This document shows positions 34,896 to 42,573 of a stretch of 64,000 bases of DNA, one piece after another; the stretch's first letter is position 1, and the number at the start of each line of letters is the position of its first letter. The translations under genes and the position numbers were made by a program. Under the pieces are notes generated by a model. The model was not told where the DNA came from and did not search any database. It saw only the letters and a program-made list of their open reading frames with translations. The stretch is from Hydrocarboniphaga sp. (GTDB lineage Bacteria; Pseudomonadota; Gammaproteobacteria; Nevskiales; Nevskiaceae), in the NCBI RefSeq assembly GCF_028291725.1, contig NZ_JAQGNT010000013.1, positions 29,065 to 93,064 of the forward strand, given 5' to 3'.

Positions 34896-35924
34896 TTATC
34901 CGGTGCCTGGCTCGGCGTCGTCCCCGTCGATTTCGCTGCCGCGGAATTCGCTGATCGTCTGTCCGGTCCAGCTCTTGAACGCGCGGCGGAACGCGTTGCT
35001 GCTGACGAAGCCGAGCAGGTAGCCGATCTCTTTGGACGACAGGCTGGACGAGCGCAGGTATTCGCAGGCCAGCTCGGTGCGGAAGTCGGCAACCAGCTTC
35101 TGGTAGCTGCGGTGCTGTTCGTGCAGCTGGCGGCGTAGCGTGCGCCCGCTCATGCCGAGGATTTCGGCGGCCTCGTCCAGGGTAGGTGTCGCGCTCGGTC
35201 TGCGCAGCAGCAGCAAGCGCAGCCGGGACAGCAAGGGGCTCTCCTGGGACAGCTGCCGCATGATCTGCCCACAATTCTGCAGGCAGATATCGTTGAACTC
35301 GCGATCGCTGCTGCGCAGCGACTTCTCGACCCAGCGTGTGGCCATCGTGACGCGGGTATGCGACGCCGAGAACCGGACCGGGCAGCCGTAAGTCTGCTGG
35401 TAGAGAGCTGCGTGTGCGGGCGGCGGGTAGCTCAACTCCACCAGGTGGAATGAAGGGGGCTCGCCAGACAGCGTGCCGCCGATCTTGTGCGTCATCGCGA
35501 GGAATTCTTCCACGCAGAACGCCAGCCCGCCTTCGGTCGGGATTTCCTCGGCTATTTCGACGGACGAATACTCGGGGCCTTCGACCAGCGTATGCAGCCC
35601 CCAGCAGGTGCCGACCAGGCTGCGGCTGTAGCGCATCCACAGCAGCAGCGCCTGGCGCAGGCTCGGCGAGGAGATCATCGCGTAGCCGACGATGCCGAGG
35701 TCGGCGATCTCGCTGCTGCTGCCGAGATCGAACGCGATGCCCTGGTTGCCGCTCAGGCGCAACAGGTTGGAAACGACCCTGCGGTAGGCATCGAGGCCGA
35801 TCAGGCAGCTCGGTTCAGCCAGTGCCGCGACATCGATCCCGCTGCCGGCGAGCACCGCTTCGGCCTTGAACCCGTGCAGCTGCATCACGGCCAGGTAGTG
35901 GCGGATTCGGGCAGGTCGAAACAT
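34896..35924 (-). CDS. AraC-family regulator with Arabinose_bd-type sensor domain
   Basis: 342 residues, paralogous along its whole length to the regulator at 24521. Sensor domain: FKAEAVLAGSGIDVAALAEP and IADLGIVGYAMISSPSLRQA; C-terminal HTH pair LDEAAEILGMSGRTLRRQLH and SKEIGYLLGFVSSNAFRRAF with WTGQTISEFRG. It is the last gene after two beta-family genes, a receptor and an alpha-family gene reading leftward, 64 bases behind the beta gene, and may be co-transcribed with them or have its own promoter. Because its paralogue controls a receptor/gamma/kinase operon by position, both may sense related ligands. Confidence 0.9.
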   Translation of the reverse strand: MFRPARIRHYLAVMQLHGFKAEAVLAGSGIDVAALAEPSCLIGLDAYRRVVSNLLRLSGNQGIAFDLGSSSEIADLGIVGYAMISSPSLRQALLLWMRYSRSLVGTCWGLHTLVEGPEYSSVEIAEEIPTEGGLAFCVEEFLAMTHKIGGTLSGEPPSFHLVELSYPPPAHAALYQQTYGCPVRFSASHTRVTMATRWVEKSLRSSDREFNDICLQNCGQIMRQLSQESPLLSRLRLLLLRRPSATPTLDEAAEILGMSGRTLRRQLHEQHRSYQKLVADFRTELACEYLRSSSLSSKEIGYLLGFVSSNAFRRAFKSWTGQTISEFRGSEIDGDDAEPGTG

Positions 35925-35988
35925 TCGCTGTGCACAGTCCGGGCGGCGGGTCTCCTAGTGTAAGAGATTGAAAGGACGGGGCAGGCTG

Positions 35989-36693
35989 CTACGGCCCGGA
36001 GGCCGGCGCCGGTGGCAGGCTGCGGATCAGCCCGATATTGACCAGCGGCCACAGCGTGAACGCGCTGGCGAACGCCAGGTAGACCGGCGACAGGAAGAAG
36101 TCGCTGACCTGGGCGAAAGCCGCCGTCAGGAACACGAGGTTGCCGGCCATGCACAGCTGCCGCGCCACTGACTGGCCCGCGCGGTTCTTGCGCAGCACCA
36201 TCAGCGCGGTGTGATACGGCGCCGCCGGAATCACCGCGGTTACCGCGAAAGTGACGAAGAACAGATCGTCGGCGATGCCGTGCTTGATCAGCAACCACAG
36301 CGCGCCGATGGCCAGCGTGCCGAGCACCAGCAGCGCGCCGAACTTCGGGCGTGCCATCGACGGCCACAATTCCCTGTGCCCGTACCGGTAGACCTGGTAG
36401 ATCAGGTAGGCCTCGAACGCCACCGTGCCGAGCAGCGCGAACCACCAGGCCTTGAACCACCAGTGGCTGTAGGCGCCGCCGAACCACAGCTCGTACGACA
36501 GCACGAAGCTCAGGTCATGCCAGAAGAAGAATGCCGCGCTGAAAAAGGCCTCGACATAGACCTTCTCGGCGATCGCCTGGCGCACTGCCGTCGTGAAATA
36601 AATGTAGCTGAAAATGACCGGCCCGATCAGGCAGGGCAGGATCGTGCGCCAGTGCTGGTTCAGCGCATCGATCGCGGCGGCGTAGTCGTACAT
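35989..36693 (-). CDS. Beta-family 7-TM protein, copy 3
   Basis: 234 residues with seven probable helices, aligned position for position with the other beta copies: MYDYAAAIDALNQH, Tyr46, His59-Asp60 (FWHDLSFVLSY), Trp70-Phe71, VYRYGHREL, Asp141-Asp142 (ADDLFFVTF), Gly171-Gln-Ser173 (RAGQS). Closest to the copy at 40108 (both have WHD[LF]SFVL, HWW.K.WWFAL and an SPVYLA segment). The late Asp of copy 1 is absent. Downstream of the alpha-family gene at 36804 across a REP element. Confidence 0.75.
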   Translation of the reverse strand: MYDYAAAIDALNQHWRTILPCLIGPVIFSYIYFTTAVRQAIAEKVYVEAFFSAAFFFWHDLSFVLSYELWFGGAYSHWWFKAWWFALLGTVAFEAYLIYQVYRYGHRELWPSMARPKFGALLVLGTLAIGALWLLIKHGIADDLFFVTFAVTAVIPAAPYHTALMVLRKNRAGQSVARQLCMAGNLVFLTAAFAQVSDFFLSPVYLAFASAFTLWPLVNIGLIRSLPPAPASGP

Positions 36694-36721
36694 GGCGACT
36701 CCTCAAAGTATCAACGAACCC

Positions 36722-36800
36722 GTAGGTCGGCAATCCTTTGCCGACGTGTAGCTGCGATGCGCAATCGAGGCCTCATGTCGGCAAGGTATTGCCGACCTAC
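36722..36800. repeat. REP-type inverted repeat pair (family 1)
   Basis: Starts GTAGGTCGGCAATCC and ends ATTGCCGACCTAC; the same family as 13904 and 15129. It fills the gap between the alpha-family stop and the beta-family start and may set differential mRNA levels within the operon. Confidence 0.9.
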
Positions 36801-36803
36801 GAG

Positions 36804-37523
36804 TCACGCGGCCGCTTGCGTCTGCTGCAGCCGTATCGCGCGCAGCATCATCACCGTCATCGCGATCATCCAGATCGTGAAGAACAGCACCGGCAAGTAG
36901 AAAACGAAGATGCCGTTCCACGAGAACGGGCCGGAGTTGAACATCACGCCGATGAAGCCTTCGCTGGCGACGATGCCGGTCCAGAGCGTCAGCCAGCCCA
37001 GCCAGCGCGGGAAGGCGGTGTGCGGATCCAGGTTGTTGCGGGACAGGCTGACCAGGGCCACCGCAATCAGCTGGAAAGGGAAGAACGAAGCCGCGCAGTA
37101 GAACGTCAGGAAGGCGAGTTCGTGCATCAGCGCGGTAATCTCGGGACTGCGGCCCGGGTTGAACGCCGCCGCGCCCCAGAGCAGCGGCGGCAGCGCGAAG
37201 ATCCAGGTGCCGGCGGCGCTGGTCAGGGCCTGCAGCATGGTCCATATCGAAGTGCGCTGCTCGATCCGGTCCATCTGCACCGCGATGACCATCGACCACG
37301 GCAGGTAGAAGCCGCCGCTGATGATCGTCAGCGCCACGCCGATACGGAACTTCAGATTGCTGTGTGCATAGATCTCCGCGACCTGCGCGGCACTCAGGTC
37401 CGGTGCCGGCGGCGGGAAGATACCCATCATGAAGACCAGGGCCGCGAAATAGACCGTCGCCATGCCCAGGCTCAGCGCGATCAGCAGGCGCTGGGTACGC
37501 GCGCTGGCATTGAAAAGCTGCAT
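36804..37523 (-). CDS. Alpha-family polytopic membrane protein, copy 4
   Basis: 239 residues, about seven hydrophobic segments. Matches the proteins at 8107 and 10300 at IFPPPAPDLSAAQVAEIY, FRIGVA, AAAFNPGRS (in place of AAFRPD), LMHELAFLTF, FPRWLGW and NSGPFSWNGIFVFYLP. It starts eight bases after the stop of the receptor at 37532, so receptor and alpha protein are in one transcript. It is the most divergent full-length alpha copy but keeps the Gly-Pro-Phe-[AS]-Trp-Asn-Gly motif seen even in the remnant at 12186. Confidence 0.78.
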   Translation of the reverse strand: MQLFNASARTQRLLIALSLGMATVYFAALVFMMGIFPPPAPDLSAAQVAEIYAHSNLKFRIGVALTIISGGFYLPWSMVIAVQMDRIEQRTSIWTMLQALTSAAGTWIFALPPLLWGAAAFNPGRSPEITALMHELAFLTFYCAASFFPFQLIAVALVSLSRNNLDPHTAFPRWLGWLTLWTGIVASEGFIGVMFNSGPFSWNGIFVFYLPVLFFTIWMIAMTVMMLRAIRLQQTQAAA

Positions 37524-37531
37524 GCCTTGCT

Positions 37532-39979
37532 TCAGAAATCCCAGTTCACGCGGACGCCGTAGGTCACCGGCGGCGCGTACGTGGTCCAGGTGCCGATGTC
37601 GGTCGGCAGCTTGTTGATCGCGTGCAGCGTATTGGTCAGATTTTTGCCGAAGGCGGTGATGCGCAGGCGCCAGGGTGTGTACAGATAGCTGATGCGCGCA
37701 TCGAGCGTGGCGTACGAGGGCTCTTCGGCCCTGGACAAGTTCTGCGCAGTGTAGAAGTAGCCCGAGTTGTAATAGACGTCGGCGCCGGTTTCGACGGTGC
37801 CGGGGCCCACGTCAAAGGTGTAGCTGAGGCCGCCGGTGCCCGAGAACTTGGGCGAACGCACGATGCGGTTGCCGGCGAAGTCCTGCCCTGGCAGCACGCC
37901 GCCGCCGAGCACGAAGCCGCTGCCGCCGAACGGGATGCCCTGATCGGTGAAGCCGCTGGCGTTCGGGTAGTCGGTGTACTTGGCATCCAGATAGGCGCCG
38001 TTGGCGGTGGCGATCAGGCCGGGCAGCAGCTCGGGCGCGATCTGCCACAGCAGGTCGAACTCGGCGCCGCGGATGCGGGCGTGCTTGGCCGACTCGAAGC
38101 GCACTGCGCCGCCGCTGAGCAGCGAGATGAACTGCACCTGCATGTTGTCGATCTCGGTGTCGAACACCGCAGCGTTGAACTGCAGGCGGTGATCGAACAG
38201 CTGGCTCTTCACGCCGAGTTCGTACGCGGTGACGGTTTCCGGCTCGATATACTGCGTCGGCGTGTAGATGTTGAGAATGTTGTAGGTGCCGCTCTTGAAT
38301 CCCTTCTGGTACGAGGCGTAGGTCAGCACATCGTCGGCCGGGCGGAAGTCGAGCGTGACTTTCGGCGAGAAGTTGGAGGTATCCGCCTTCTGGTTCGCAA
38401 AATTGAACAGCGGCACGAACACGCCGTCCGACACCTGCAGCTGATCCTTGGAATCCTGCAGCTCGCGGCTCTCGGTCTGATAGCGGCCGCCCAGCGTCAG
38501 CGCGAAGTCATAGGGCAGCTGCACCGTGCCCTGCGCATAACCGGCCAGCGACTTGGTTCTCAGGAACCCTTGTGCCTGGATGTCCACGCGGGTACCCAGG
38601 CCGTCGAGCAGGTTGGTGTTGCCGAGCAGGCCGAGCTGGTCGTTGAGCGTGGTGATGATGTCGTCGAACACAGGCACATCGCGGCCCACTGAGAACAGCA
38701 CCGGGTCGAAGCCGGCATAGCTGTCGATGTGATAGAGGCCGCCAATCCACTTGAACCAGTCCGCGCCGGGCGTGGTCGCGTTGGAGATGATCTGCAGCTC
38801 CTGCGTGTTTACGCGCGCCAGCTGATCGGCGTCGAAGCTCACCAGCGGTGCCTTGGTGGCGTCATAGTCGATTGCCGCTGAAGTGGTGATCGACTGGTGA
38901 CTCGCCAGCAGCTTGGTGTCGAACCAGTCGTAGCGATAGTTGGCCTCGCCATAGATCACCGGGTTGCGCGAGTTGCTGTACGAGTGATTGTCGATGCTGC
39001 TCTGGTACTTGGGCGTCGTGGTGACGCCGAGCAGCACGTATTGCGCATTCGGTGAGGTGTTCTGGTTGATCACCGGCGCGATGCCGGACTGCTCCACCAG
39101 CAGGCCGCTGAGCGTGATGTCGAAGTCGTCGGTCGGTGACCATTTGGCGCGTATGCGTGCGCCCTGCTCGCGCTCCCGGGGTAGCGGAACACGCGGCGAA
39201 TCGGCGGTGAGCTTGTAGTAGCTGTCGGCCAGGTTGTAGAGCGCCGACACGTTGAACGCGAACGTGTCCGTGACCGGCACATTGACGTAGGCGCGTGTCT
39301 GCATCGCGTCGAAATTGGCGTAGCTCGCCTGCACCGAACCTTCGAAGGTATCGGTCGGCTTCTTGGTGATCACGTTGATCGCGCCGCCGGTGGAATTGCG
39401 GCCGAACAGTGTGCCCTGCGGGCCTTTCAACACTTCGACCTGCTGCACCGCGCCGAAGGATTGCACCAGGCCGTGCGAAAAAGGGAAGAAGATGCCGTCG
39501 ATATAGGTGGAGACGCTGGCGTCGGCCGACGGTACGAAGGCGTCGGTGCCGACACCGCGGATGAAGATGATCGAATAGCCGGCGATCACCGAATACACCA
39601 TGCCGGGCGTGACCGTCGGCAGGTTCAGCGAGTCGCTGACGCCGCGTGCGTCGAGTGCTTCGGCCGAAAATGCTTGCACCGATATCGGCACGTCCTGCAG
39701 GTTTTCTTCGCGCTTCTGCGCGGTCACGATCACTTCTTCGATCAGGCGGCTGCTGCTGTGGGCTCGCTCCGGCGCGGCTTCGGCTTCGGCCGGCCCTGCT
39801 ACCGGGATGGTGTCCAGGCTCGCAGGAGCGTCGGCTGCGGGCGCCGCGGCCGGGCCGCTATCGGCGTCTGCACCGGCGCTGGCCTCGGTGGCGGCCGGTG
39901 CCTCGGCTTGCGCCAGCGTCGTGGGTGCGAAGATGCCGGCGCTGACGCCCAGCAGAAATCTCACAGTAGCGTGATGCAT
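37532..39979 (-). CDS. TonB-dependent receptor
   Basis: 815 residues from ATG 39979 (MHHATVRFLLGVSAGIF), preceded by AGAGGA; signal peptide ends TTLAQA. An Ala-rich linker with LDTIPVAG precedes the TonB box LIEEVIVTAQKREENLQDVP. Plug: IRGVGTDAFVPSADAS and VEVLKGPQGTLFGRNSTGGA. The barrel ends GVRVNWDF. It lies between two beta-family genes (40108 upstream, 35989 downstream beyond an alpha gene), a context not seen for the other receptors. Ligand unknown. Confidence 0.93.
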   Translation of the reverse strand: MHHATVRFLLGVSAGIFAPTTLAQAEAPAATEASAGADADSGPAAAPAADAPASLDTIPVAGPAEAEAAPERAHSSSRLIEEVIVTAQKREENLQDVPISVQAFSAEALDARGVSDSLNLPTVTPGMVYSVIAGYSIIFIRGVGTDAFVPSADASVSTYIDGIFFPFSHGLVQSFGAVQQVEVLKGPQGTLFGRNSTGGAINVITKKPTDTFEGSVQASYANFDAMQTRAYVNVPVTDTFAFNVSALYNLADSYYKLTADSPRVPLPREREQGARIRAKWSPTDDFDITLSGLLVEQSGIAPVINQNTSPNAQYVLLGVTTTPKYQSSIDNHSYSNSRNPVIYGEANYRYDWFDTKLLASHQSITTSAAIDYDATKAPLVSFDADQLARVNTQELQIISNATTPGADWFKWIGGLYHIDSYAGFDPVLFSVGRDVPVFDDIITTLNDQLGLLGNTNLLDGLGTRVDIQAQGFLRTKSLAGYAQGTVQLPYDFALTLGGRYQTESRELQDSKDQLQVSDGVFVPLFNFANQKADTSNFSPKVTLDFRPADDVLTYASYQKGFKSGTYNILNIYTPTQYIEPETVTAYELGVKSQLFDHRLQFNAAVFDTEIDNMQVQFISLLSGGAVRFESAKHARIRGAEFDLLWQIAPELLPGLIATANGAYLDAKYTDYPNASGFTDQGIPFGGSGFVLGGGVLPGQDFAGNRIVRSPKFSGTGGLSYTFDVGPGTVETGADVYYNSGYFYTAQNLSRAEEPSYATLDARISYLYTPWRLRITAFGKNLTNTLHAINKLPTDIGTWTTYAPPVTYGVRVNWDF

Positions 39980-40107
39980 TCGTCCTCTCCCTGATAGCCG
40001 TGCTTGTCGTCCGAGCTGCACGATCTGTTGATGCCAAGCAATGTTCCGCTAGGCAATGTTCCGTCGCCGTGGCCTGTTGGCCAGGCCTTATCCGTATATT
40101 GCGAAGC

Positions 40108-40842
40108 TCAGGCTGTGGCCATCGCGCGGCCACCGCTGGTACGCGTGACGCTGCCGGCCGCAACCGGCGGCAGGCGGCGCATCAGCCAGATATTGGCCAG
40201 CGGCCACAGCGTGAATGTGGCCACGTAGGCCAGGTAGACCGGCGATCGGAAGAACGCATCGATCTGGGCGAATGCGCCGGTCAATGACCAGAGCATCGCA
40301 ATGGTCGACAGTTCCATGACGACCGACTGGCCCGCGCGGCTCTGGCGCCGCGACATCACCGCGGTGTGGAATGGCACCGAGAACGACGCGGTGATGGCGA
40401 AGGTGATGAAGAACAACTCGTCGCCGAGCGAAACCTTGACCAGCGCCCACAGCAAGCCGATGCCGATGGTGCCCAGCACGATCAGCATGCCGAAGGCGCG
40501 CTTGGACAGATTCGGCCACAGCTCCTTGTGCCCGTAGCGGTAGACCTGGTACAGCATCACCACTTCCAGCACCACGGTTGCGCACAGCGCGAACCACCAC
40601 ATCTTGACCCACCAGTGGTTGTAAAAATGAAACCACTTGTCGTACATCAGCACGAAGCTGAAGTCGTGCCACAGGAACACGGCGGAGCCGATGAAGGGCA
40701 CGACATAGACCTGCTGTTTTCTGGCCATCGCGAAGGCGATGAAGAAGTACACGAACACAAAAAATGCCGTGCTCAGCAGGCAGGCCATGATGGTGAAAGT
40801 GTGCTGGTCGATCGCCAGCAGGGCGGCGTGTGCGTCGTACAT
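40108..40842 (-). CDS. Beta-family 7-TM protein, copy 4
   Basis: 244 residues with seven probable helices: MYDAHAALLAIDQH, Tyr46 (QQVYVVPF), His59-Asp60 (LWHDFSFVLMY), Trp70-Phe71, VYRYGHKEL, Asp141-Glu142 (GDELFFITF) and Gly171-Gln-Ser173 (RAGQSVVMEL). Very like copy 3 at 35989. It heads the leftward operon that continues with the receptor; a GTAC-like element lies 106 bases upstream. The invariant acidic and His residues inside helices suggest catalysis or tight substrate binding rather than a purely structural role. Confidence 0.75.
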   Translation of the reverse strand: MYDAHAALLAIDQHTFTIMACLLSTAFFVFVYFFIAFAMARKQQVYVVPFIGSAVFLWHDFSFVLMYDKWFHFYNHWWVKMWWFALCATVVLEVVMLYQVYRYGHKELWPNLSKRAFGMLIVLGTIGIGLLWALVKVSLGDELFFITFAITASFSVPFHTAVMSRRQSRAGQSVVMELSTIAMLWSLTGAFAQIDAFFRSPVYLAYVATFTLWPLANIWLMRRLPPVAAGSVTRTSGGRAMATA

Positions 40843-40947
40843 GGTGGAGCTTCTCCTCTATTGATCCCTGATTCGGCTGTCTGGCCGAGTCTGCAGGACT
40901 TCTCCGTGCGCGGCTCTCACGATAGACAGCAAGCATATCGGTCGCAA

Positions 40948-40963
40948 GCTAACTAGTAAGCTA
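40948..40963. promoter_or_regulatory. GTAC-type element upstream of beta-family/receptor operon
   Basis: GCTAACTAGTAAGCTA is near-palindromic and shares CTAACTAGTA with the site at 31205. It lies 106 bases upstream of the beta-family start at 40842. Inferred regulatory role only. Confidence 0.4.
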
Positions 40964-41023
40964 CCGGATCCGGCCAAGGGTGATCCCACACCGGCCATCC
41001 GTCATGCTGCACTGCGGGAGACG

Positions 41024-41431
41024 TTAGGCCGAAGCGATCTGCAGCAAGGGCCCGAGCGCCTCATCGGCGAGTTTGGTATCGATGTACTCCCTGATCCTGA
41101 AGACACGTCGGTCGCGGATGAAGAACAGGAAGTGATATTGATTGTTGTACGCCGTGCCGTTGACCAGAGTCGAGTATCCCTGGACTTCGCAGGAGACGCG
41201 CTCGTCCTCGGCGGTCATGCTGAGGATCTGAAAATCGATGCCGCCGCGGGTCACCGTGCCGAGAAATCCGGCGACTGCGCAGATGTCGGCGTGGTGGCGG
41301 GTTCCCGACACGACGCTGGTGCCGGTGCAGACCGCCTGGATGTCCTCGGTGATCAGTGCTTGGAGCGTATCCAGATCACCGCTGCCCAGCGCGCGCATGA
41401 ATGCCGTGACGACCGCCTTGTTGTCTTGCAT
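41024..41431 (-). CDS. SnoaL-like / NTF2-fold protein
   Basis: 135 residues from ATG 41431 (MQDNKAVVTAFMRALGSGDL), preceded by GGAG; a longer frame reaches 41485 but lacks a ribosome-binding site. The pattern of an N-terminal helix, ITEDIQAV, HADICAVAGFL and the final sheet with NNQYHFLFFIRDRRVFRIREY fits the SnoaL-like NTF2 fold, which includes polyketide cyclases and ketosteroid isomerase relatives as well as non-enzymes. Catalytic residues cannot be assigned. It may act on a product of the adjacent gamma-family/kinase genes. Confidence 0.8.
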   Translation of the reverse strand: MQDNKAVVTAFMRALGSGDLDTLQALITEDIQAVCTGTSVVSGTRHHADICAVAGFLGTVTRGGIDFQILSMTAEDERVSCEVQGYSTLVNGTAYNNQYHFLFFIRDRRVFRIREYIDTKLADEALGPLLQIASA

Positions 41432-41479
41432 CGCTGTCTCCGTCGCCGATATCGGTGGGCTTCTGAGTGAGCCGTAGTC

Positions 41480-41508
41480 GTACATTAGCGTACGTTAATC
41501 TAATGTAC
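41480..41508. promoter_or_regulatory. Nested palindrome with GTAC core upstream of SnoaL-like gene
   Basis: An outer 9-base perfect inverted repeat (GTACATTAG at 41480-41488 and CTAATGTAC at 41500-41508) encloses the near-palindrome ATTAGCGTACGTTAAT (41484-41499). It lies about 50 bases upstream of ATG 41431. GTACATTAGC recurs at 63386. This is the clearest member of the GTAC-centred element set. Confidence 0.55.
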
Positions 41509-41586
41509 CAATATTGCGGGCAGCCACCCCCGGCCGTTGCTTCGGCAACCTCCGGCGGAGCGTTCTGGCGGTGGGGCGCGGTCTCG

Positions 41587-42426
41587 TCAGAGCGCTGGAG
41601 CGGTTCCGTTCCAGGCCCGGTTTGCGTGGCGGCGCGCCGCGGCCTTGCCGTCGTTGCAGTAGATCAGGCTGGCGGTGTAGACCAGCAACAGGCTGAATGC
41701 GGAGGATGCTAAAGCGCCGAGATGGATCCATAGCGGATTGTCGGTGGTGAACATCGCGGCCGCGATCGGCAGCGCCGCAGCGCAATGGCCACCGCCCATG
41801 CATAGCGGAAGACCGAATAGGATCAGCCAGTGATGCCTCCGATCCAGATGGGTGGCCATTGCGTGCAGGCCGATGGAAATCGTCACCAGGAATGCGCTGT
41901 AGGTCATCGGGCAGCTCAAGGGCACACCGAGGACGACGAAGGGCTGCGGGCCGTAGTACACCCAGGCACCGAGATTGACGCCGAAAATCTCGATGCCGAT
42001 AGCAATAGCTAGCGTAAACGCATAGAGCTTCCACAGTGTCGCCCGGTTTAGCCCCTGCTCCACCTTTTTCAGGAAGTAGAGCGCCGGCACCGACATGTAC
42101 CAGAAGTAGAGTACGCCGATGAACAGTGGAACCTGACGGCCGAACAAATCGATCCAGCCGATTTGCCCATGGACCGGATACAGCACGCTCACCAGGATAT
42201 CGCCCAGGGGCTCGTAGCCCACTGCGAGCCCGCCGCCCAGAAACGCGAATACTGGAACCCAGTCCCCGCGGCGCCGCGTCTCGGCGACGACGAACCAGCT
42301 CGCCAGCACGAACATCAGGCAAGACAACGCGATCAGGATCGCCTGCGGAAGCGCCGGCATCGTCGCGGTCCATGGCACCAGCTCGAGGATTTTCGGGATC
42401 ATGGTCGCGCTCATCGGTGACGGCAT
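41587..42426 (-). CDS. Gamma-family (AveC-like) 7-TM membrane protein, copy 4
   Basis: 279 residues, about seven hydrophobic helices. Landmarks: GYEPLGDILVSVLYPVHGQI (about 70-89), IGWIDLFGRQVP, and IGIEIFGVNLGAWVYYGPQP (about 147-166). These correspond to the Glu-Pro-x2-[ND] and Tyr-Tyr-Gly-x-Gln-Pro positions of 25714 and 33911. Start codons at 42426, 42414 and 42402 are all possible; none has a convincing Shine-Dalgarno sequence, and a GTAC-centred element ends only ten bases before the first. It lies 147 bases downstream of a kinase gene, as an inverted version of the gamma/kinase pair at 25714. Confidence 0.7.
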   Translation of the reverse strand: MPSPMSATMIPKILELVPWTATMPALPQAILIALSCLMFVLASWFVVAETRRRGDWVPVFAFLGGGLAVGYEPLGDILVSVLYPVHGQIGWIDLFGRQVPLFIGVLYFWYMSVPALYFLKKVEQGLNRATLWKLYAFTLAIAIGIEIFGVNLGAWVYYGPQPFVVLGVPLSCPMTYSAFLVTISIGLHAMATHLDRRHHWLILFGLPLCMGGGHCAAALPIAAAMFTTDNPLWIHLGALASSAFSLLLVYTASLIYCNDGKAAARRHANRAWNGTAPAL

Positions 42427-42435
42427 ATTGATAGT

Positions 42436-42449
42436 CTAGCGTACGGTAT
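42436..42449. promoter_or_regulatory. GTAC-centred element upstream of gamma-family gene
   Basis: CTAGCGTACGGTAT differs at one base from the element at 59131. It is ten bases from the first possible start of the leftward gamma-family gene, which supports a start downstream of 42426 or a leaderless-type transcript. Confidence 0.5.
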
Positions 42450-42573
42450 GCAAAGGACACTGGAGACGGGTCGTTGGTCGATTGCATCTCGGCCGATCTA
42501 CGCCGGTCTTTCCAAACCTCCAGCGCACCCCGGGCGATGCCGGCGAGCCGCAGATCGAACCGCTGGGTAACAC

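Noticed and set aside
41024..41431. Ketosteroid isomerase as a specific call for the SnoaL-like protein
   Set aside because: The fold fits, but the catalytic Tyr/Asp pattern could not be placed with confidence.
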